Positions 16,637 through 25,339 of a stretch of DNA of 64,000 nt are shown piece by piece. The notes under the pieces are model-generated. The model was given only the letters and a program-made list of their open reading frames with translations, made no database searches and was not told where the DNA came from. Source of the DNA: Sulfolobales archaeon (GTDB lineage: Archaea; Thermoproteota; Thermoprotei_A; Sulfolobales; NBVN01); contig JAOAKQ010000002.1 of the NCBI GenBank assembly GCA_026419835.1, forward strand, positions 1 to 64,000. The letters are read 5' to 3'. The position numbers were made by a program, and so were the translations under genes. How positions within the stretch are numbered: the first letter of the stretch is position 1; every line of letters begins with the position of its first letter.

Positions 16637-17839
16637 TTAGAGAGCTTGCGCTAGTCCTATGGAGATGGTTATAGCGGTTAGTGCCACGGTAGACCACTGA
16701 ACTACCCTATCTAGTTTCTGAGCGCCCACCTTCTTCAAGACTTCAGATAGGAGCTTACCGCCGTCGGTTATGATTAGAGGGGCTGAGTTGAAGATCGCTA
16801 GAGATATGTTAACTATGTAGAGAAGTTGGAGTTGGCAGTTCGCGTACAGTAGGTAGCTGGGGGTAGCGCTCGAGAATGTGTAGCTACTTGGAGCTACTAC
16901 GATTCCAACTCTATACCCGTACTTCTCGACGTCGCCCAGACTTCTGGTTACCAGGTACTCTTCACTGAGTTCTGAAGCTCTGTAGAAACCGCACACGCCA
17001 GTATCTACTAGAGGCCTCACTCTAAATCTAAATACAGCTACCCTATCTAGGCTCCTATTTAGAGTTTCTCTGAGCTCATCTAGAGACCTTATTGAACTTC
17101 CGTTAATTTCCTCGAGTATAGATGGGTAGACTAGGCCCGCTCTACCGGCTGGCATCGCCGGGTCTACTCCGACTATCATCAGATGGGGTCCGTCCAAGTA
17201 GGGAGCTAGGGGTTGAGCCGCTAGTCCAGCGAGAGCTAGTGATAGTAGCCCAACGACTACGTTAGCCATAATTCCAGCACACAGAACCGAGGCTTTAACC
17301 TCCAGCTTCGACCTGGAGAAGCTCTCCTCGCTAACTCTTACGTAAGCTACGGGAAATATTAGTGCGAGACCTATACCCCAGCTCTCAACGGGGACGCCGT
17401 TTACTAGAGCTACTACCATGTGGAGTACTTCGTGAGCCGCTAGTCCTATACCTATCGAGATGAGTAGTGGAAGTAAGATGTTGAGACCGAACGTTATGCC
17501 GGGAATTACGGGGACTATAGGGGATTGGGGTGCTGGCTCCCCTCTTCCGATCGAGGTAACTAGGTCGATTACGTAGTTGAGGACAATGCTGTAGAATAGG
17601 TATGCTGAAACGGCGAGACTCGTAGCCGATATAGCTAGAAGAGCGTATCTGAGCGCTCTACCAGCTCTACGCGGACTGAGTCCTCTGCCTACATCGATTA
17701 GGAGAGCGCCGGGCTCTACGAACGTCTTCAACTTAGCTAGCTTCTCTCTGAATCCTTGAGAACTTCTATAGCAGTAGTATAGGGCTAGCTCTACCGCTAC
17801 TATAGCGGCGAGAACCAGCAGTATTCCTTCTCTAGACAT
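16637..17839 (-). CDS. site-2 protease family intramembrane metalloprotease with PDZ
   Basis: This 400-residue polytopic membrane protein is of peptidase family M50. The zinc site is HEVLH near residues 138-142 inside a helix. The second metal motif is NSAPLIITDG near the C-terminus, matching NxxPxxxxDG. Between them lies a PDZ-like region (about 215-290; GVDPAMPAGRAGL). At least six membrane helices are visible, two of them before the HExxH. Such enzymes cleave membrane-tethered regulators or leftover signal peptides within the bilayer. The ATG is at 17839. It follows the HAD gene by 16 nt and is tail-to-tail with the tethered HTH gene. Confidence 0.88.
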   Translation of the reverse strand: MSREGILLVLAAIVAVELALYYCYRSSQGFREKLAKLKTFVEPGALLIDVGRGLSPRRAGRALRYALLAISATSLAVSAYLFYSIVLNYVIDLVTSIGRGEPAPQSPIVPVIPGITFGLNILLPLLISIGIGLAAHEVLHMVVALVNGVPVESWGIGLALIFPVAYVRVSEESFSRSKLEVKASVLCAGIMANVVVGLLSLALAGLAAQPLAPYLDGPHLMIVGVDPAMPAGRAGLVYPSILEEINGSSIRSLDELRETLNRSLDRVAVFRFRVRPLVDTGVCGFYRASELSEEYLVTRSLGDVEKYGYRVGIVVAPSSYTFSSATPSYLLYANCQLQLLYIVNISLAIFNSAPLIITDGGKLLSEVLKKVGAQKLDRVVQWSTVALTAITISIGLAQAL

Positions 17840-17855
17840 CTAGCTTCCCAGAGAG

Positions 17856-18497
17856 CTACAGAATTGAGGTTAAATCCTTGAGGGTTGTGATGACTACATC
17901 AGCACTTACGCTAGCTACTTTCACGATTCTATTTCTAGCAACGAGAACCGACTTCATCCCAGCAGCTTTAGCTGGTGCGGTATCGTATACCGTGTCGCCA
18001 ACAACTACTGTCTCGCAATTCTCGACACCGGCCTTTCTAGCGATCTTAACGAAGATCTCCGGGTCCGGCTTACCTCTCACGACTTCATCACCACCAACTA
18101 CGTAGTTGAAGTATTCCAGTAACTCCAGTTTCTCTAGCAGGGGTAGTAGTACGTAGTTCGGGGACGACGAGGCTAGCCCTATAGCGTATCCACGCTTCTT
18201 CAGGTAATTTAGGCAGGGTAGTACGTCCGGGAACGGCGATACTCTACCACTAGCGAGCTGCTTGAGGAAGTGCTTGTCCTTAACCCACCTAATCCTCTCG
18301 TAGTGCTTAAGTCCTTCACTACCGATAGCTGCTCTAACTATCGCGTCTCCGGGGAGTCCTATTAAGCTAGTGAACGCACTCCTATCTACTCGAGCCAGCC
18401 CGAGAAGCTCTACTGCGAAAGACCAGCCTTCGGAGTGGATATCGATAGTATCGACTAGAGTACCATCAAGATCGAAGACAACTAGCTTTACAGTCAA
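17856..18497 (-). CDS. HAD superfamily hydrolase, phosphoglycolate phosphatase-like
   Basis: This 213-residue phosphatase has all four HAD motifs: VFDLDGTLVDT (nucleophile D9 and D11), LASSSPN (motif II Ser/Thr region), GKPDPEIF with the motif III lysine, and VVVGDTVYDTAPAKAAGM (motif IV). The helical cap between motifs I and II is of the C1 type seen in phosphoglycolate phosphatase and beta-phosphoglucomutase, so substrate is uncertain. The start is TTG at 18497, giving MTVKLVVFDLDG. It sits 9 nt after the PAC2 gene and before the site-2 protease. Confidence 0.85.
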   Translation of the reverse strand: MTVKLVVFDLDGTLVDTIDIHSEGWSFAVELLGLARVDRSAFTSLIGLPGDAIVRAAIGSEGLKHYERIRWVKDKHFLKQLASGRVSPFPDVLPCLNYLKKRGYAIGLASSSPNYVLLPLLEKLELLEYFNYVVGGDEVVRGKPDPEIFVKIARKAGVENCETVVVGDTVYDTAPAKAAGMKSVLVARNRIVKVASVSADVVITTLKDLTSIL

Positions 18498-18506
18498 TAC
18501 CCTTCC

Positions 18507-19259
18507 CTACATTACCTCGCGGTCCTTATATCCAGGTCTCTCAGGAACCTCCTTCCGACTTAGAATCTTAGATAGCGCTGCTGTAACTCTCTGCTCGACG
18601 TGCTCTGCGTAGGTATCTAGTTCACTCACATCAACTTCAACATCTAGGAACCTAGCTATTACCTGAATTACGTGCTTAGCCGCTCTGAAGTCAGCTTCAT
18701 CTACTTCAACTAGCGGTGCCCAGGTCTCCCCCAGGAGAACGGCTCCGGGAATTCCGTAGTACTTGCTCCACCCAACTATGATACCGTTCATTCCACTGAT
18801 CGTACCTCCTCTAAGCTTCACAGCTCCGAGAGATGTGAAGGTCTCCACGGTTCTCGCATCGGTTCCTACTACGTACACCTTCCTAACTAACTCTACGTTA
18901 GGTACTACGTAAGCGGCAGCAGCCACTACGTACCTCACTCCTCTCTTAAATAGAGCCTCCACCACTTTCTTAGATATGGAGTTCTGACCCACGGAGTTCT
19001 GGGGCTGTACATCGGCTGTAAATACGAGTGCCTTCCCTATATCGTATATCTTACCGGTGAACAGATTGCCGAACCCACCGTCATCGACCTCGAGCTGCGA
19101 TGGGAAGTACACAGAGTAAACTTCTCCAGCTAGAGACCCACCCAGCTTGTTTACGAAGTAGTTAGCTGTTATATACCCAACCCTACCCATACCTGGAAGT
19201 CCTACAACTAGCACCTTATCCTCGAAGCCGCTCTTCCTTAGCTTAATGCTTACGCTCAT
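18507..19259 (-). CDS. PAC2 family protein (proteasome-assembly-chaperone-like)
   Basis: This 250-residue protein belongs to the PAC2 family, related to eukaryotic proteasome assembly chaperone 2, widespread in archaea with little direct functional evidence. Visible family blocks are VGLPGMGRVGYITANYFV, the VYFPSQLEVDDGG region, VFTADVQPQ, and SGMNGIIVGWSKYYGIPGAVLLGET. No catalytic motif is expected. The ATG at 19259 has a TATA-like TTTAAATTAAT about 30 nt upstream (19286-19296). It is first in a minus-strand operon with the HAD and site-2 protease genes. Confidence 0.82.
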   Translation of the reverse strand: MSVSIKLRKSGFEDKVLVVGLPGMGRVGYITANYFVNKLGGSLAGEVYSVYFPSQLEVDDGGFGNLFTGKIYDIGKALVFTADVQPQNSVGQNSISKKVVEALFKRGVRYVVAAAAYVVPNVELVRKVYVVGTDARTVETFTSLGAVKLRGGTISGMNGIIVGWSKYYGIPGAVLLGETWAPLVEVDEADFRAAKHVIQVIARFLDVEVDVSELDTYAEHVEQRVTAALSKILSRKEVPERPGYKDREVM

Positions 19260-19337
19260 GTACGACCCACAACACTAGTTGCTGTATTAATTTAAAGCCG
19301 CGATCCTGCCGGAGGACTCGCCGCTACCGAGCTACCG

Positions 19338-20147
19338 CTAACTTAGAGTAGCTGGAGTTTCTTTACTAGATTCGGCCGGTACCGGGATGGCCACTACCTG
19401 AGACCTACCTATCTGTACGGTCTCTACTTTAACACCGTAGACTCTCTCTATTGACTCAGACGTGAAGACCTCTAGAGGACTTCCGGAGGCGACAATCCTA
19501 CCTCTATATAGAAGATATACTCTATCGCAGTATAGTGAAGCTAAGTGGAGGTCGTGCAGCGCTACCACGGTGACCGCTCCGCGCTTCTCCGTGTACTTCT
19601 TAACGAGGTCCATGATCTCAAAGCGGTAGCGTATGTCTAGAAAAGCCGATGGTTCATCTAGGAGAAGCACTCTCGGTTTTTTAGCTAGTGACGCGGCTAC
19701 TACTACTCTCTGAAGCTCACCACTGCTGAGCTGCTCTAGTTTTCTGTCTAGTATGTGGACTATATCGAGCTCCTTAGCTACCTCCTCAACTACTTCAATA
19801 TCTTCTCTACTCTCGAAGTACTGGAGGGCCCTGTGGTGCGGGTACCTGGAGGTTAGTATGAAGTCTACGACCTTCATGGGCAGCGTCTTAGGTAGGTGGG
19901 GGTCCGAGTAGGAGACTAACTTAGCTATCTCACTCGCACTGTACGTTCTAACATCTTTTCCATCTATGTAGACAACCCCCTCCGACGGCTTAATTAGAGA
20001 TGCCACTAGCTTTAGGGTCGTGGTCTTACCGGATCCGTTGGGTCCTACTAGACAGGATATCCTACCGCTATCGAACTCCAGGGTTACGCTATCGACAGCT
20101 TTAACGGTATCGTAGCTGAAGACTACGTTCTTGAGCTCTACCTTCAT
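19338..20147 (-). CDS. btuD: ABC transporter ATPase, cobalamin/Fe-siderophore type
   Basis: This 269-residue ATPase is of the FecE/BtuD group. Walker A is GPNGSGKTT near residues 37-45, the signature is LSSGELQRVVVA near 135, Walker B is VLLLDEPSAFLD, and the switch His lies in VVALHDLHLA. It energises import by the permease encoded immediately upstream, which its start overlaps by 4 nt. The C-terminal tail binds the YGV-type regulatory segment common to this group. B12 is the favoured substrate because a B12-dependent mutase lies in the same window, but iron chelates are possible. Confidence 0.88.
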   Translation of the reverse strand: MKVELKNVVFSYDTVKAVDSVTLEFDSGRISCLVGPNGSGKTTTLKLVASLIKPSEGVVYIDGKDVRTYSASEIAKLVSYSDPHLPKTLPMKVVDFILTSRYPHHRALQYFESREDIEVVEEVAKELDIVHILDRKLEQLSSGELQRVVVAASLAKKPRVLLLDEPSAFLDIRYRFEIMDLVKKYTEKRGAVTVVALHDLHLASLYCDRVYLLYRGRIVASGSPLEVFTSESIERVYGVKVETVQIGRSQVVAIPVPAESSKETPATLS

Positions 20148-21178
20148 CTCCTACTACCTCTAATAACTAGGTACGCTAGAAACGGAGCACCAATAACACT
20201 AGTTACAACACCCAGCGGAATCTCACCTCTAGTGGATACTATCGAGATAGCTCTAGTAGCTACATCCGCTAGGATAGCTAGTGAGGAGCCTGTTAGTAGG
20301 GAGAGTAGTATCGTAACTCTGTGGTCTGAGGTTCCCAGTAGAATCCTAGTGATGTGCGGAGCGGCGAGCCCTATGAACCCCACTATCCCGACTACAGCAA
20401 CCGATGACCCGGCTAGGAGACTGGCTACGAAAGCTGATACCGTTGTCACCACCCTGACTCTGTACCCTAGCTGAGCTGCGTAGGAGTCTCCAAATAGGTA
20501 GGCGTTTAGAGCCTTAGGAATTCTGAACGCGAACACTATGGCTACTGAGAGAGCTAGCGTAATCACTAGGTAGACCAGGTCTTGAGATAGTACGCGGCTC
20601 GCTGAGCCCATTAGGAGGAATACGTACGGGTGCCTGAGCTTGTCCTGCACTAGAAAGAGGAGTATGTGGGAAACACCCGAGAAAAGCGCTGAAACGGCTA
20701 TTCCGGAGAGTATTAGCGAGAGACCCGTACCGCCGGCTACTAGGCTAATCGAGGTCGTTAGGAAGTATCCTAGGAGGGCTCCGGAGAAGGCTATTAAGAT
20801 GGATATCTGGCGGTAGGCTATTAGAGTAGGATCTACTAGCAGGAATACTGAGAGAACGGCTAGAGCTGTCGAGGAGACTCCTAGAATAGATGGGTCGGCT
20901 AGGGGGTTTCTAGATACGCCTTGAACTAGAACGCCCGATACAGCCAGCATGCAGCCCGTGAGTAGAGCCGCTAGCGTTCTCGTAATTCTCAGCTCTACGA
21001 TGAGTCTAGCCGGCTCACCGCACTCAATTCTCAGTAGGCACAGAAGGACCTTATCTAAGGGTATCATCGAAGCTCCGATAGATACGGAGACAGCTACGAG
21101 TGTGAGAAGAAGAAGTGCGAGTAGAGTGGATAAGGTAAAAAACCTGAGCCTAGCTACTCTAGCTATCCGGTGAGCCAT
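20144..21178 (-). CDS. btuC: FecCD/BtuC-type ABC transporter permease
   Basis: This 344-residue membrane protein has about ten predicted helices and the FecCD family landmarks: LRITRTLAALLTGCMLAVSGVLVQ, NPLADPSILG, GIVGFIGLAAPHITRILLG (the ATPase-coupling loop) and GEIPLGVVTSVIGAPFLAYLV. It forms the translocation path for cobalamin or iron-siderophore complexes. It follows the binding-protein gene by 12 nt and overlaps the ATPase gene by 4 nt, so the three form one operon. The ATG is at 21178. Confidence 0.9.
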   Translation of the reverse strand: MAHRIARVARLRFFTLSTLLALLLLTLVAVSVSIGASMIPLDKVLLCLLRIECGEPARLIVELRITRTLAALLTGCMLAVSGVLVQGVSRNPLADPSILGVSSTALAVLSVFLLVDPTLIAYRQISILIAFSGALLGYFLTTSISLVAGGTGLSLILSGIAVSALFSGVSHILLFLVQDKLRHPYVFLLMGSASRVLSQDLVYLVITLALSVAIVFAFRIPKALNAYLFGDSYAAQLGYRVRVVTTVSAFVASLLAGSSVAVVGIVGFIGLAAPHITRILLGTSDHRVTILLSLLTGSSLAILADVATRAISIVSTRGEIPLGVVTSVIGAPFLAYLVIRGSRR

Positions 21179-21190
21179 GACCTCATCCTT

Positions 21191-22372
21191 CTAGGAGGTA
21201 ACTTCAAGCTGCTGAAGAACGTTCTGCGTGATTACGACTGGTGCATCCGCAGTAGGTCTAACGATTACCGGAATATCGACCTCCCCGAAGATCTCTGGGT
21301 ATAGAATGGATGCCACAATTCTAACCGCTAAGCTCAGTCTAGGACCGGGCCTCATGAGTATGTCGTTGGCTTCCTGGTTTACTAAATATATTCTACCATT
21401 CTTAAATGCGTTAGTAGCCGCTAGAGGGCTCTCCGCAATTTCTTTCAGCACCGCCTTGGGGTCTACTCCGTGAGCGCTAACTATTATTACATCCGGGTTC
21501 TGGGAAACTATGAACTCGTAGTCTAGTTGAGGCCAACCGGAGAACCTACCAGCTATATTCACACCACCAGCCGTTCTCAGAACCCACCCTATGAAAGTGT
21601 TTCCACCGGCACTGTAGAGACCCCAGCTGGGCGGACCTAGGAGGATAAGTACCTTAGGTCTTCCAGTTTTAGGTACTTGAGCTTCTACAGCACTTACTTC
21701 TCTCTCCATTCTAGCTATCAGCTCTTCCGCGGCACTCTCAACTAGGAATATTCTAGCTACAGTTCTGATGTCCAAGTAAACTTCGTACTTATCGATAGCA
21801 CCACTCCCGCGTATGTAGAGAACCTTAATACCGGCCTGCTCCAGCTGGTCCTTGAGCCTTAGGTGGGGAGGAGTGCCGGCAGACCCAATTACGAGGTCCG
21901 GCTTTACCGCTAGTATCTTCTCTAGTTCTGGAGTCCAGAAACCTCCTATTACAGCTATCTTCCCCTCGTTAACGAGCTTGAGTACTTCCGGTGGGTAATT
22001 GCAGAAGCTGGTAACGCCGACAACCCTATTGCCGAGTCCTAGAGCGAAGAGTATCTCAGTTATTGACGGTGCTAGAGAGACTACCCTACCCGGCGGTTTA
22101 TCGAATACGAGAACTCTACCTAGTGAGTCTACTACAGATACTATCTCACGTACTACAGTAACTGGCGTTATCGTAGTTACAACTCTAGTCGTAACTTGAG
22201 TCACAGTCTCGGTCACGGGCCTAGTTACGGTCGCCGCTGACACTATGGTTACAGTCCTCTCGCTTATGAGTACCGGAGCCGTTAGTCTACCCACACCTAT
22301 ACCAGCGGCTAATACCACGACAACTAGCACGGCCAGTACGATACTTCTAGACAGAGTCTTTCCGTATATCAC
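21191..22372 (-). CDS. btuF: periplasmic-binding-protein-like substrate receptor, BtuF/FepB type
   Basis: This 393-residue receptor begins with a membrane anchor (about residues 10-30). A Thr/Val-rich stretch (about 38-80; repeated TVT, VTT, TVV) links it to the binding domain, as in many archaeal lipidless surface receptors. The domain starts with RVVSLAPSITEILFALGLG, VGVTSFCNYPPEV and KPDLVIGSAGT, typical of cobalamin and iron-siderophore receptors (class III). It should capture the ligand outside the cell for the permease encoded next to it. The start is GTG at 22372, with a TATA-like box near 22408-22416. Ligand identity is inferred. Confidence 0.87.
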   Translation of the reverse strand: MIYGKTLSRSIVLAVLVVVVLAAGIGVGRLTAPVLISERTVTIVSAATVTRPVTETVTQVTTRVVTTITPVTVVREIVSVVDSLGRVLVFDKPPGRVVSLAPSITEILFALGLGNRVVGVTSFCNYPPEVLKLVNEGKIAVIGGFWTPELEKILAVKPDLVIGSAGTPPHLRLKDQLEQAGIKVLYIRGSGAIDKYEVYLDIRTVARIFLVESAAEELIARMEREVSAVEAQVPKTGRPKVLILLGPPSWGLYSAGGNTFIGWVLRTAGGVNIAGRFSGWPQLDYEFIVSQNPDVIIVSAHGVDPKAVLKEIAESPLAATNAFKNGRIYLVNQEANDILMRPGPRLSLAVRIVASILYPEIFGEVDIPVIVRPTADAPVVITQNVLQQLEVTS

Positions 22373-22448
22373 CGTTTGGACACCCTATTCATACGTAGAG
22401 TTATCAATATAAGCTTTACAGTTGGAAGCTGTTGAGTTCTCAGCTCAA

Positions 22449-22458
22449 GCTTTTAAGT
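22449..22458 (+). promoter_or_regulatory. TATA-like promoter of eL43 operon
   Basis: CTTTTAAG near 22450-22457 lies about 33-38 nt before the GTG start of eL43 at 22489. This leaves a leader of roughly 10 nt carrying the GAGGTG ribosome-binding sequence. Confidence 0.4.
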
Positions 22459-22488
22459 AGTGTCTTCCTAGTTGTTGAGGTGCTGAGC

Positions 22489-22776
22489 GTGGGTAGAACT
22501 AAAGTAGTTGGCGTAGCCGGTAGGTTCAGCTCTAGGTATGGGTCCTCTCTTCGGAAGAGGTGGAAGGAGGTCGTTGAGCGTAGGTACACTGAGTACGTAT
22601 GCCCACTCTGCGGTACTAAAACCGTGTTTAAGAGACTGTCCGTAGGTCTGTGGAGATGCCCTAAGTGCGGGAGGGTATTTGCTGGAGGAGCTTACCAGCC
22701 CTACACTGAGATAGGTAGGGTAATAGTGGTACCTGGAGTTAGAGCGGTGGAGTCTCAGGAAAGGTCTAGTTCTTGA
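22489..22776 (+). CDS. rpl37ae: large ribosomal subunit protein eL43 (L37Ae)
   Basis: This 95-residue zinc-binding ribosomal protein is of the L37Ae family. The N-terminal GRTKVVGVAGRFSSRYGSSLRKR and the zinc finger CPLCG-x14-CPKCG are diagnostic. I choose GTG at 22489 because GAGGTG stands just upstream and the family starts with this GRTK block. An ATG at 22432 would add 19 untypical residues and would precede the TATA box. The gene overlaps the Brix-domain gene by 4 nt, a link seen in other archaea between eL43 and rRNA-processing functions. Confidence 0.92.
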   Translation: MGRTKVVGVAGRFSSRYGSSLRKRWKEVVERRYTEYVCPLCGTKTVFKRLSVGLWRCPKCGRVFAGGAYQPYTEIGRVIVVPGVRAVESQERSSS

Positions 22777-23336
22777 AGAAGCTACTGCTAATAACAACAT
22801 CTAGAGAACCTTCAAGGAGAACCCGCAGCTTCGCTAAGGACCTGAACCTAGCCATACCTTACTCACGTAGACTTAATAGAGGTAAAGCAACGTACGGTGA
22901 GCTAGCTAGTAGAGCTTCCTCTCTAGGAGCTTACGGAGTTCTCGTAGTTCTCGAGAAGAGGGGGAACCCGTCCGCACTTCTCTTTACGAAACCGGAGGGC
23001 TTGGAGCTGAGAAAGGCGTTCCTACTTAAGCTAGGTGGAGTAACTCTACTTAGAGAAATTCCAGGTTCTCAAACACCTCTAGGTCTCAGCGAGCTCGCGC
23101 TGGCCGTGAAAACCATCCCGGAGGGAGTCCCAGAACTCCTAGCTCCCTACTTAATTGAGTGCTTCAGACCGAGCTTAGTGGAGAGAGCCGAGGGGGAGCT
23201 CGTAGAGCTCAAAATCTTGGGAGGGAGTACCGGAGCTACGGTGGCCTTTATTTGCGCTACGACAGACCGCGAGTGCGGACCTAGGTTCGTAGTTGTGAAC
23301 GTGTTTGACTACTTAAAGCACTCGAGAATTCCCTAA
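22773..23336 (+). CDS. Brix-domain rRNA-processing protein (archaeal Imp4-like)
   Basis: This 187-residue protein is of the Brix/Imp4 family involved in pre-rRNA processing and ribosome assembly. The opening LLITTSREPSRRTRSFAKDL is typical of the family, as is NRGKATYGELASRASSLGA; the core continues with alternating strands and helices. Archaea carry a single short Brix protein like this, without the extra eukaryotic domains. The start is TTG at 22773, overlapping the eL43 stop, so translation is likely coupled. Confidence 0.85.
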   Translation: MKKLLLITTSREPSRRTRSFAKDLNLAIPYSRRLNRGKATYGELASRASSLGAYGVLVVLEKRGNPSALLFTKPEGLELRKAFLLKLGGVTLLREIPGSQTPLGLSELALAVKTIPEGVPELLAPYLIECFRPSLVERAEGELVELKILGGSTGATVAFICATTDRECGPRFVVVNVFDYLKHSRIP

Positions 23337-23395
23337 GTGTCCACTAGAGCCTATCTACAAGAGTACCCCGGACTAGCTCTACCAGTAAGTGAAGG

Positions 23396-23402
23396 AAAAA
23401 AA
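23396..23402 (-). terminator. T-run terminator of the nhaC gene
   Basis: The minus strand carries seven consecutive T residues about 20 nt past the stop of the NhaC gene, in the position and form of an archaeal oligo-T transcription terminator. Confidence 0.5.
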
Positions 23403-23422
23403 GGTAGCGGTTAGGTTCTTAC

Positions 23423-25156
23423 TTAAGAAGCTCTGTAGTTTGGGATCGGTCTAGTTCTTCTAGTTATCAGTAGGTGCAGTAGTAGCAGTAGAACGACCCC
23501 GAGTGGGAGGAGAACTAGCGGGTTGAGTAGTCCAGCTAGAATAAGTACGTATAGAACTACGCTAACCGCAGCCGCTAGAGTACCGTAGGGTAGCTGGGTT
23601 TTTACGTGGTCTATGTGGTCGGAGGAGCTGAACATGGACGACATTATGGTGGTATCACTTATTGGCGAGACGTGGTCTCCGTATATTCCCCCACCAAATA
23701 CAGCACCGATTGACGCGGCAGCGAGTAAGTGCGCTAGTCCAGGATCTCCTAGTTGAGTTAAGGCTAGCTTCCAAGCCAGTGGTACGGCTATGGGTATCAT
23801 GATCCCGAAGGTACCCCAGCTAGTACCGGTTGTGTAGGATACGAACATGGAGACCAGGAATATGATTAGCGGAGCGGCATACGCTGGAATACCGACCGCG
23901 ACTGCGTGATTAACGACGTAGTCAGCGGTTCCTACAGTGTCCGTGGCTGTCTTAATGCTCCACGCGTGTAGTAGTATTGCGTTAGCGTAGAGCATCGTGT
24001 ACATACCCTTAACCGTGTACTCCATCGCCTTAGTGAAGCTCAGTACTCTAAGTAGTAGAACCCCGGCTAGAGCTACTAGATAACCAGCGAAACTACCCCA
24101 GAGTAGTGCTGTAGCTGCGTCTGACTCCATTAGAGCATCTGAGAACGGCACAGTCCACCAAGGCACTTCACTCACCGACCCGCTCTCGATAATTGCTTGA
24201 GCCCCGGTGTACCACATACCTACGAGTGTGATAGCTACTAGAGTAGCGATGGAGGTAACGAATAGTGCTGGAGGAGCTCTTCTCTCCTTCACCGGCTCTC
24301 CTAGAATCGTCTCAGTAGGCATTAGAGGGACAGCCCCGTCTCTAAGAACCTTACCTTCAGCAGTGGACCTGAGCTCAGCGGCTAGCATGGGGCCGAAGTG
24401 CTTTCTAGACACTATTACGATGTAGACCATGAGGAGAGCTAGAATTGAGTAGAAGTGGTACGGGAGGGCCGACAGCCACATAGCGTATGGGCCTACCTCA
24501 GGAGCCGCTGCGATTTTCCCGGCCGCTACTTCTTCTTGAAGTGTTTCGAGTGCTGCTTTTATCTGACCTACTTCATAGCCTATCCAAGTAGATACTAAGG
24601 CTATGCCAGCTACTGGAGCCGCCGTTGAGTCCACTATGTAGCTTAGTAGCTCTCTACTGACTCTGAGTCTATCTGTGAGAGGTCTCATAGTGTTCCCTAC
24701 GATTATGGTATTCGTGTAGTCGTCGAAGAACACTATAGTTCCTAGAGCTGTAGTCGCTATACCAGCTCCGCGCGCAGTTCTAACCCTCCTAGCTAGGGAT
24801 TCAGCTAGACTGTGGAGAGAGCCGGAAACGTAGAGTAGTCCTACCAGAGCACCTATAACGAAGTCGAAGAGCAGTATAGTCGCATTCCACGAGTCGGTGG
24901 CGTTTTCAACTAACCAACTAAGTGTGAGCATTGTACCGCTCAGCGGGTTGTAGGCAGATACCATGAGCGCACCAACCCATACTCCTAGAAATAGAGATGG
25001 AAGTACCTGACCCGTTAGAATACAGAGAGTAATGGCTAGCAGCGGCGGGAGCAGTGGGAACGTGTAGTAGGGGAATCTCTTGTCTTCAGGCATGTACTCA
25101 GCGTTCGGCGGAGCCGCTAGAGCTAGAGCGATTACCAGAACTAGGATTACCACCAC
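23423..25156 (-). CDS. nhaC: NhaC-family Na+/H+ antiporter
   Basis: This 577-residue membrane protein has about twelve or more helices and resembles the NhaC superfamily of sodium/proton (or malate-lactate/Na+) antiporters. Family marks include FPLLPPLLAITLCILTG near the start, FFDDYTNTIIVGNTMRPL (about residues 145-165), DSTAAPVAG, FVSYTTGTSWGTFGIMIPIAVPLA and GDHVSPISDTTIMSS near the C-terminus. A charged cytoplasmic loop lies near 265-300. The start is GTG at 25156; no better upstream start exists before the TGA at 25190-25192. A TATA-like box lies at 25213-25223. Confidence 0.88.
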   Translation of the reverse strand: MVVILVLVIALALAAPPNAEYMPEDKRFPYYTFPLLPPLLAITLCILTGQVLPSLFLGVWVGALMVSAYNPLSGTMLTLSWLVENATDSWNATILLFDFVIGALVGLLYVSGSLHSLAESLARRVRTARGAGIATTALGTIVFFDDYTNTIIVGNTMRPLTDRLRVSRELLSYIVDSTAAPVAGIALVSTWIGYEVGQIKAALETLQEEVAAGKIAAAPEVGPYAMWLSALPYHFYSILALLMVYIVIVSRKHFGPMLAAELRSTAEGKVLRDGAVPLMPTETILGEPVKERRAPPALFVTSIATLVAITLVGMWYTGAQAIIESGSVSEVPWWTVPFSDALMESDAATALLWGSFAGYLVALAGVLLLRVLSFTKAMEYTVKGMYTMLYANAILLHAWSIKTATDTVGTADYVVNHAVAVGIPAYAAPLIIFLVSMFVSYTTGTSWGTFGIMIPIAVPLAWKLALTQLGDPGLAHLLAAASIGAVFGGGIYGDHVSPISDTTIMSSMFSSSDHIDHVKTQLPYGTLAAAVSVVLYVLILAGLLNPLVLLPLGVVLLLLLHLLITRRTRPIPNYRAS

Positions 25157-25212
25157 TATCTTAATCGAGAACTTCGAGCTCAGGAGATCTCACCTAAACA
25201 TACACGCACTTC

Positions 25213-25223
25213 AAATATAAAAA
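25213..25223 (-). promoter_or_regulatory. TATA-like promoter of nhaC
   Basis: TTTTTATATTT on the minus strand is the best TATA-like element in the 183-bp divergent spacer. It lies 57-67 nt before the GTG at 25156, which implies a leader of about 35 nt. Confidence 0.4.
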
Positions 25224-25339
25224 CTTTGCCCGCGGTTCGGAGCTTTCAGAGCTAGGAGTAAATATCCTCAGCGGAGGTCCGGAGCTCGACAGACCGCGGA
25301 ATCAGCTTAAATTGTACTGTAGTTAGGAATGAGTTAGAG

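Noticed and set aside
22432-22488. Upstream ATG start for eL43
   Set aside because: The 19 extra residues are not part of the family, and the start precedes the likely TATA box.
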